NCBI GenBank assembly: GCA_002254565.1
Contig: NJEG01000007.1
Location: forward strand, 1-43,196
Source of the DNA: Candidatus Altarchaeales archaeon ex4484_2
Lineage (GTDB): Archaea > Altiarchaeota > Altiarchaeia > IMC4 > QMZM01
Direction: 5' to 3'
Length of the DNA: 43,196 nt
Shown: positions 36,583-43,196 of the stretch, piece after piece
How the letters are laid out: each line of letters opens with the position of its first letter
How positions within the stretch are numbered: the stretch's first letter is position 1
Made by a program: the position numbers and the translations under genes
The notes under the pieces: generated by a model
Database searches by the model: none
Seen by the model: the letters and a program-made list of their open reading frames with translations, nothing else
What the model was told of the DNA's origin: nothing

Positions 36583-37601
36583 ATAAGAAGCTCCTTGATT
36601 CCATCCCTAGGGAGGTTATTGCTTAACCCAACAGCAATCTTTCTGAGATTATCTATCTCATTCTCCTTCAACGCCAGAAACGACAGTTGAGTGCTTATAT
36701 TAAATGTTTTTGTTATAAGCATCATCCTGTTCAGCCTGATGAAATACTTTTTCAATGATTTCTCAAAAGCAAACAATGATTTTGTTTCATTATATTCCTT
36801 AAGGCCCAGGTTAAGTGAATCAGCATAGACTGTTCCAGATAGCTTATCAAGCACATCAGCAACATTCCTTGACTTAATGCAGTCATCTAATAATTCCCTG
36901 CCTATGTGATGGTGATGGGGGAGCATGTATTTCTTCGCACCCTTCATCCCAAGGGTTCTAAGCGAGGTCATAATGTTTATTGTGTCTGCCTCAGCTCCCG
37001 TTATCTCATAGGCCAACCGGCGGTCTGTGTTCTCAAAAGAGTTCATGGTAGTTAATAGTCTGCTGAAATGGTACTTGTCCAGGGATATGATTAACGGAAA
37101 AGTAAGTCCGTCTTTTCTGTAATCCTCCATCGCGCTAGTCAATGTCTGCCCGTATCTGGTATCCTCAAAGAGGCTTATCAGCCTCTCCATATCCTGCGCA
37201 TCCCTTATCTGATTAAACCTGTTCCTTAACTCATCAGTTAATGCAATCTCGAAGGGCGCTCTGTTCCCGGGTTTAGAATTTATCAACCCCTTAATAGCGG
37301 TTATCTCAGGCCTCCTGACCCTCTCGCACATGAAATCCCTGCATCTATCGCAGGATAAACCACATACCACCCTGCGGTTTTCCACAAGATGCCTAAACAG
37401 AATCTGCTCCACAACCCCCTGACTGTGCTCCTTTAAATCAAATAATTCCAGATAACCATTATCCTCGAGAAAACCTACAAAAGCAGACAAGTCATCAAGA
37501 CCACACCCCTTCTCAAACTCTCTTTTATCCAGAAGCCGGCTCTTCATTCCCCTTATTCTGGCATTAGAGTATGCGTAGTCTTTAACGTTAATATCAGCCA
37601 T
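36576..37601 (-). CDS. atpC: A-type ATP synthase subunit C
   Basis: DYAYSNARIRGMKSRLLDKREFE and AC39-like pattern; downstream of atpI and atpK. Start MADINVK at 37601. Confidence 0.85.
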   Translation of the reverse strand: MADINVKDYAYSNARIRGMKSRLLDKREFEKGCGLDDLSAFVGFLEDNGYLELFDLKEHSQGVVEQILFRHLVENRRVVCGLSCDRCRDFMCERVRRPEITAIKGLINSKPGNRAPFEIALTDELRNRFNQIRDAQDMERLISLFEDTRYGQTLTSAMEDYRKDGLTFPLIISLDKYHFSRLLTTMNSFENTDRRLAYEITGAEADTINIMTSLRTLGMKGAKKYMLPHHHHIGRELLDDCIKSRNVADVLDKLSGTVYADSLNLGLKEYNETKSLFAFEKSLKKYFIRLNRMMLITKTFNISTQLSFLALKENEIDNLRKIAVGLSNNLPRDGIKELLIY

Positions 37602-37628
37602 CGTCAGCCTGAGATAGATAAAAAAACA

Positions 37629-37653
37629 CATAGATGCTTAAGTTGCATCTATG
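37629..37653 (-). terminator. Strong hairpin followed by a T-run between atpK and atpC
   Basis: Minus strand: CATAGATGC-aacttaa-GCATCTATG-TGTTTTTTAT; perfect 9-bp stem. Confidence 0.5.
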
Positions 37654-37674
37654 CGTCCTGTGTTTTCCCTGGAC

Positions 37675-37986
37675 TTAAGCTCCGATATTGAACAATATCA
37701 TGAAAGCCACCAGGAGCCCATAAATAGCAAGAGCTTCACCGAATGCTACGAATATAAGAGCCTTACCTAAAAGCTCCGGCTTCTCGGTTATTGAACCAAT
37801 AGCTGCAGCACCAGCCACGCCAACAGCATATCCTGCTCCAAGAGCCGATAAACCAATAGCTATGCCTGCTGCAATATCCTTCATTCCGGACGGTAGCCCC
37901 CCATCCTTATCTTCATCCTGTGCCGCTGTCATTCCCATAAATAAAACCAACACCCCAGACAGTATTAACAAATTCCATAACTTCAT
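37675..37986 (-). CDS. atpK: A-type ATP synthase subunit K (rotor proteolipid) with signal-like N-terminus
   Basis: GIAIGLSALGAGYAVGVAGAAAIGSITEKPELLGKALIFVAFGEALAIYGLLVAFMIL. Confidence 0.92.
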   Translation of the reverse strand: MKLWNLLILSGVLVLFMGMTAAQDEDKDGGLPSGMKDIAAGIAIGLSALGAGYAVGVAGAAAIGSITEKPELLGKALIFVAFGEALAIYGLLVAFMILFNIGA

Positions 37987-38043
37987 TTTTTCACCTCATT
38001 TTAGATAATTAATTTTTTAGATATATTAATGGTAGTATGATGT

Positions 38044-40083
38044 TTAATCTTCGGTTAGAGTATACCTTCTTTGTACGGTAAACGGTGAATATTCTGCACC
38101 ATCCGCATCAAAGAATTTTGTGAACCACTCATAATAGTGAAGCCTGAGCGTGTGTAAAAAGACAATAAAACCCTCAAGCCCCACGATAAGTAAGGTGCCC
38201 ACGAAAATAATCAACAACCAAAATAAACCATTTAATGAAATGATAGCAGAAAACGTGATATGTTCACTATCAATCCCAGTAATTATCCCGGTAACATTAT
38301 AAAGCGCAAGAAACATCCCGGCATGGACCAAAATCAGGGCAAAAATCCTGCTATAGGAGATGGTGTTTGATAGAAACAAAAGCAGTGTATCAAAAACCTC
38401 AAACCCACCCTCGAAAAGAAGCACGGGAAGTTTAGCCTTCTTTTTGTGAAATAGATTCTCGATGACCCCCTCCAGAGCGATTACCAGAAGGGGTAGTAAA
38501 AATAAGGGGACAGCAATCAACAGATTTTTAGACCATTCAGTCACATTCGTACCGTAATCGGAGACACAGACGTAACCGAACGCGATGATGCCATAATAAA
38601 ACCAGATTTTTGGCACAGGCCTCAGGACAGCATGCAGATACTCTTTCTTTCGTATCAATTTAAGCATGTCCATAAACAACCCAACACCGATGTGGGTCAT
38701 CCCAACAATAATCGCAAACATGAGGAATATCTTCGGGCTCTCAACCGGACTAATCCAGATGATTGGAACTATGTGGTGGAGGCCAAAGAAATCCCCGTAC
38801 ATTAAACCAAAAATCGCAGAAAAAACCCCGCACGATAAAGTAACGAAACCAAGATCCCTGAGTGCGTTCCTACCTAAAACAAAAAGAACAAGCCCAAGTA
38901 AGGCAACAATCAAACCATGACCCACATCACCGAACATAAGCCCAAAAATCAAGGGGAAGGTTACAGCAATCAATGGAGTTGGATCAATCTCTTTATAACC
39001 TGGGAAACCGAAGGTGCGAGTGATAACCTCAAACGGCTTAAAGATTCTTGGATTATCCAGGCAGGTTGGGATAACATCATCCCTGCCCGGATCATCTATC
39101 CTAATGAAAACATTCTCGTCAGTTGCTCTTCGTATTCTCCTGAGCAGGTCCTGGATTCTTTTCTCAGGAACCCAGCCCTCCAGAATGTAAACCCTCCTTG
39201 TTCTGCCATAAAAGCTTTCCACATCAGCTATATCCTTCTCTATCGACATCAGCTCCCTAATAACAAGAAGGTCGTCCGTATGCTCCAGCCTGTAGCTTTC
39301 AAGTCGCCGGGTTAACTTCTTCTTTTCATCAACTAACTCCCTGAGCTCCTTATCCAACCCCCTAAGCACATCCTCTGGCCTGCCAGCATAACCGGATAAT
39401 GAAACCCTTGAAAAATCAAGTCTGCTAAGTATATCATCTAGTTTCTCTTTTTGTTCAACAGGTAGTGATAGTGCTATAGGAACCATCCCATCTACCACTA
39501 TCTCATCAGCCTTCAATAATATGTATTCACCACCCACAATACCCTCTAACTCATCCCTCAATAACTCCAGATTCCCAACAGGGATTACTCCAACAGGGGT
39601 ATATAGGAACTGCGACTCAGTCAGGAGATCTGCATCAACTCCAAGCATACCCAGTACCTGAAGGTCCTTTTTATCACTTACAAGTTCTTCCTCCTTCCCA
39701 GATAACTCAAGAAATCTCTCATGGATTGGAAGAATCTTTTTTTCGATGCCTGCAAGACTGTTTTTCACGTCCGACAGCTGCTCGCTGAAGGGTTTCTCCT
39801 TCACAATAATTTTCTCCCTGAAAGCCTTCAGTTCACCGAATGCGTCATATTCCCCAACCACACCCAAGATATCTATCACGTGATTAATCCTCCTGAGATA
39901 ATCAGCACACTGCTCTGAATTACTTCCGTCGTGTCCACCGGTCAGTTCAGCTGATACGTCTTCGCTCTTTGTTATATCAAGTATCTGCACAACACCCAGC
40001 TTGCTCAGTTCCCTGGATACAGCCTCAACATATCTGTCTAGCACACCTAAACGAACTTTCTTCATGGACACTGGTTTGAACAT
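38044..40083 (-). CDS. atpI: A-type ATP synthase subunit I
   Basis: 679 aa; N-terminal coiled-coil domain, C-terminal TM bundle with FPLIFGLMFGDVGHGLI and SYSRIFALILVHAGM. Confidence 0.92.
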   Translation of the reverse strand: MFKPVSMKKVRLGVLDRYVEAVSRELSKLGVVQILDITKSEDVSAELTGGHDGSNSEQCADYLRRINHVIDILGVVGEYDAFGELKAFREKIIVKEKPFSEQLSDVKNSLAGIEKKILPIHERFLELSGKEEELVSDKKDLQVLGMLGVDADLLTESQFLYTPVGVIPVGNLELLRDELEGIVGGEYILLKADEIVVDGMVPIALSLPVEQKEKLDDILSRLDFSRVSLSGYAGRPEDVLRGLDKELRELVDEKKKLTRRLESYRLEHTDDLLVIRELMSIEKDIADVESFYGRTRRVYILEGWVPEKRIQDLLRRIRRATDENVFIRIDDPGRDDVIPTCLDNPRIFKPFEVITRTFGFPGYKEIDPTPLIAVTFPLIFGLMFGDVGHGLIVALLGLVLFVLGRNALRDLGFVTLSCGVFSAIFGLMYGDFFGLHHIVPIIWISPVESPKIFLMFAIIVGMTHIGVGLFMDMLKLIRKKEYLHAVLRPVPKIWFYYGIIAFGYVCVSDYGTNVTEWSKNLLIAVPLFLLPLLVIALEGVIENLFHKKKAKLPVLLFEGGFEVFDTLLLFLSNTISYSRIFALILVHAGMFLALYNVTGIITGIDSEHITFSAIISLNGLFWLLIIFVGTLLIVGLEGFIVFLHTLRLHYYEWFTKFFDADGAEYSPFTVQRRYTLTED

Positions 40084-40166
40084 TTTTGGTTACATTTGAT
40101 TTATAGTGAGGATATCATATTTACATGATTAATCGTTATATTTAACTTTACTGTGGAGTAATAAAA

Positions 40167-41855
40167 ATGAAAACAAAAAAGGAGGACATGATTCCACTAG
40201 TTCTATTATTCATCCTATTAAGTTCTCATACAGCAACAGCAGATGATTCAGGAACGCATGAGGCCATAATAACAGGACATATAACAGACTTAAAAAACCA
40301 GCCAGTTAATGAGGCAGAAATCAGGGTTTATATCAACGGACAGGCCTACGAAACAGATGATGAGGCAAGATCTGCACAAGATGTTGGAGTATATTCCATC
40401 AAAATAGAGGGAGTAACAGAAGAGACTGAAATAACACTTAGGGTGTCTAAACCAAGCTATAAAACAGAGGATATAGAGGTAGATGATTTCGTTTTTAAAG
40501 AGGATACATACTACGCCTTCAAGGATATTGTACTCACCAGAAAAGCGGGGATGGCATTCTATATCTCCGCCCTGGTCCTCATCATAATCTATGTCTTGAT
40601 TTCATTCGAGATTATTCACAGAACCAACGCAGCGCTTTTGGGAGCAGCATCGCTGCTCTTCATCACATACACCCTGGGGACATTCGACGGGGACTACTTC
40701 ATAATATCGTTTGAGGATGCTATCCAAGCAATAGATTTTAACGTGATCTTCCTGCTTATGGGAATGATGATTATTGTTGCAATAATGAAGAGGACAGGGG
40801 TGTTCCAGTGGATGGCCTACAAATCATACCAGTTCGCTAAAGGAGATGTATGGCGCCTGTGCATCATATTAATGATTGTTACCGCAGTCACGTCCGCACT
40901 GCTGGATAATGTAACGACCATGATCCTCTTAACTCCCGTGGTTGTGGAGATTGCCTTGATTCTGGGGATGTCCCCCCTGCCACTTCTGGTACCGCTGGTT
41001 CTGGCATCGAATATCGGGGGGACAGCAACCCTGATCGGAGACCCTCCGAACATAATGATCGGCTCATACGCTCACCTGACCTTCAATGAATTCATAATAA
41101 ACCTGGCCCCTATTGTTGCTTTATCCATAGTAGCTCTCATAATCATGATGCGGTTCCAGTACAAGAAAGAGTATATGAAGGTTAAAGTAGATGACGTTGA
41201 CGGACTGCTTGAGAGACTGAGGGGAGAGTACAGGATAACGGATAAGACCCTGCTCAAGTACAGTCTCGCCATCCTCGGCTTTGTTATCCTCTTGTTTGTA
41301 GTGCACGGGATACTGCATATGGAGCCGAGCATTGCAGCCCTAACCGGCGCATCTGTGCTGCTGCTGCTTAGTCGCGCAGACATTGTTGATATGCTTGAGG
41401 AGGTGGAGTGGCCCACCCTCATATTCTTCATGATGCTCTTTATTATCGTCGGCGCAACGGTTGAGACTGGACTGATCGGGATGCTAGCTGATCTCGTCAG
41501 CGACCTTGCAGGCGGAAGCCTGGTTCTGGCAATAATCCTTATACTATGGGTTTCTGCAATAGCGTCAGCGGTTGTTGATAACATACCCTTCACTGCGACA
41601 ATGCTCCCAATAGTTGCTTACCTGACACAGACCCTGCCTGGCGCCGAAAGTATGGTATTGTGGTGGGCACTGGCTCTGGGGGCGTGTTTCGGCGGAAACG
41701 GCACCCTGATCGGAGCATCCGCGAATGTTGTTACAGCAGGGATATCCGAAAGAGCAGGTCACCCGATACGATTCATCGACTTCCTTAAGGTCGGTGCCCC
41801 GGTTATGTTCGTGAGCGTTTTTATTGCAACAATTTATCTATTAATTGCTTTTTAA
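40167..41855 (+). CDS. ArsB/NhaD-type ion transporter with N-terminal extracellular Ig-like (CarboxypepD_reg-like) domain
   Basis: GHITDLKNQPVNEAEIRVYINGQAYE module after a signal peptide; LLDNVTTMILLTPV, NIGGTATLIGDPPNIMIG, VVDNIPFTATMLPI. Confidence 0.82.
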   Translation: MKTKKEDMIPLVLLFILLSSHTATADDSGTHEAIITGHITDLKNQPVNEAEIRVYINGQAYETDDEARSAQDVGVYSIKIEGVTEETEITLRVSKPSYKTEDIEVDDFVFKEDTYYAFKDIVLTRKAGMAFYISALVLIIIYVLISFEIIHRTNAALLGAASLLFITYTLGTFDGDYFIISFEDAIQAIDFNVIFLLMGMMIIVAIMKRTGVFQWMAYKSYQFAKGDVWRLCIILMIVTAVTSALLDNVTTMILLTPVVVEIALILGMSPLPLLVPLVLASNIGGTATLIGDPPNIMIGSYAHLTFNEFIINLAPIVALSIVALIIMMRFQYKKEYMKVKVDDVDGLLERLRGEYRITDKTLLKYSLAILGFVILLFVVHGILHMEPSIAALTGASVLLLLSRADIVDMLEEVEWPTLIFFMMLFIIVGATVETGLIGMLADLVSDLAGGSLVLAIILILWVSAIASAVVDNIPFTATMLPIVAYLTQTLPGAESMVLWWALALGACFGGNGTLIGASANVVTAGISERAGHPIRFIDFLKVGAPVMFVSVFIATIYLLIAF

Positions 41856-41873
41856 TCATATACTTAAACCAAA

Positions 41874-42323
41874 ATGAGCGAGGAAATCAAAAAAATAGTT
41901 TGTGCAACAATTGGGTCAGAGAGCTGTAAGAGGGCGGAGGATAAGGCGATAGCTTTGGCTCAGGAGTGGGATGCGGAGCTTGTTTTTTTGTATGTTGTGG
42001 ATTCCAGCTTCCTCGGCAGCGTATCCAGAGAGATACACGGGGCTAGGACGTTAAGTAAGGGCCTGCACAACATCGGCGAAATTATCCTAGGGAATGTGAA
42101 AAAGAAGGCGGAGGATAAAAACATACAGGCAGAGACCAGAATAGTGGAGGGCACGGCGCATGAGGAAATAGAGAAGGCAGTTACTGAATACAGTGCCGAC
42201 TTGCTGGTTATCGGCAGCGAGAAGAGGGGGTGGATTAATGAATACCTTATCAAGGGGGGGGTCTATGATTTCGTTGAGGATATGCGCGAGAAAACAGGTG
42301 CTGAGGTAATGGTTGTAGATTAG
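41874..42323 (+). CDS. Universal stress protein (UspA family)
   Basis: KIVCATIGSESCKRAEDKAIALAQEWDAELVFLYVVD...ADLLVIGSEKRGW. Confidence 0.85.
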   Translation: MSEEIKKIVCATIGSESCKRAEDKAIALAQEWDAELVFLYVVDSSFLGSVSREIHGARTLSKGLHNIGEIILGNVKKKAEDKNIQAETRIVEGTAHEEIEKAVTEYSADLLVIGSEKRGWINEYLIKGGVYDFVEDMREKTGAEVMVVD

Positions 42324-42462
42324 AGGCTGCAGGCGTTTCCGTCCTCGGCGGATGCTTCTAAGGTGTTTTCGGGTTTCTTCCAAGAAAGCACCACACCTAA
42401 CACTTGGAGACAAAACCATCCACCCCGCAATAGTTATATAGTCCTTTGTTCTCTATTGTTTA

Positions 42463-43074
42463 TTGAGGTGTTTGTTTATGGAATTTAACATACAAATCGA
42501 GGGAAGACATGCCTATATGATCTTGTTCGTTCTCGTTTTGGGGTTTGCTTCAGTCTTGGTTTTCTCCCAAGGAGGTCCAATACAAGGCCATCCTGCAGAA
42601 GAAATAACCCCTGGCACCTTCAGTGGAGGAGGAGAGTACATATTCCCCGCAGGAAGCAAAGTCGGCATCGGAGGGACAAGTCCACAAGCAGATCTTGATA
42701 TGGGAGCTGGCGGCATCAGGTTAGGCGATGTTACAAAGTATGCCTGGCCGGGCGCTGACCCTGTTGTGACCCGGCGGGGAAGCACGGGATCTGCTAATCC
42801 TAAAGGAACTTGTGATCCTCAATTCGGACAATTTAATGCTGAAGTCAGCTGTAATGACGATGAGATATTACTTCAGTGCGGAAGTTCCGCTAGCGGAGGG
42901 AGACAATGGGCTGATGTGGACCATTTTGATGTAGGAACTTTTCCAAGCACATCAGGAAGATTATACAGAAAAGACAACACTTGCCGTATATGTCTTACAG
43001 GAAGCACAGCTGGATGGTATGAGGATAACAAAGTAACAGTTTATGCTTTTTGCATGAACAGTAATTCCGAATAA
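42463..43074 (+). CDS. Secreted surface/tail-like protein with N-terminal TM
   Basis: Hydrophobic N-terminus; KVGIGGTSPQADLDMGAGGIRLGD resembles repeats in pilus-tip and tail-fibre proteins. Confidence 0.5.
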   Translation: MRCLFMEFNIQIEGRHAYMILFVLVLGFASVLVFSQGGPIQGHPAEEITPGTFSGGGEYIFPAGSKVGIGGTSPQADLDMGAGGIRLGDVTKYAWPGADPVVTRRGSTGSANPKGTCDPQFGQFNAEVSCNDDEILLQCGSSASGGRQWADVDHFDVGTFPSTSGRLYRKDNTCRICLTGSTAGWYEDNKVTVYAFCMNSNSE

Positions 43075-43196
43075 CACTCTCTGAACTGGGAGGAACATCA
43101 TCTTTTGATGATTTTCGATTTGGTTTTTGTGCTGGATTTTACAGCACAATCTCTACTTTATTATCTTAACTTCGCCACTTGACCTAGTTCTCACTG

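Noticed and set aside
1-43196. CRISPR array or rRNA genes
   Set aside because: No regularly spaced identical repeats and no recognisable rRNA sequence found by eye.

Overview
This is an archaeal window. The supporting markers are the RFC small subunit, ribosomal protein L21e, Rpo4, A-type ATPase subunits I/K/C, archaeal-type AspRS and CDP-archaeol synthase. The right half (about 21-42 kb) is mostly housekeeping: rfcS, ileS, a thyX-like gene, two MetE-core paralogs, an ECF transporter with a divergent regulator, rpl21e-rpo4-DUF655, ferredoxin, KH protein, aspS, RCK K+ channel, carS, A-ATPase genes, an ArsB/NhaD-type permease and a UspA protein. The left half (about 0.35-19.6 kb) is an unusual cell-surface locus in two divergent operons. 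It contains five tandem polytopic VirB6/TrbL-like paralogs; a 1557-aa Cys-rich secreted protein with a lectin-like module; and a fusion protein with a Cys/His hydrolase-like domain, PKD, VirB2/TrbC-like segment, PKD and SLT lytic transglycosylase. It also contains an M15-like/PKD protein, a PIG-L/LmbE deacetylase-like protein, a PH-like membrane protein, a transglutaminase-like protein and a Cys-rich stalk protein. My main hypothesis is that this is a type-IV-secretion-like envelope apparatus carrying peptidoglycan-active domains in an archaeon. No VirB4/VirD4 ATPase is present in the window. Several reading-frame breaks lie in this locus and none was noticed in the housekeeping region. Other signals are a nested inverted-repeat region between the divergent operons, an AAA-ATPase cassette flanked by a diverged copy of its neighbour's 3' end, and two candidate operators. 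All family assignments are by eye from motifs; no database search was run.
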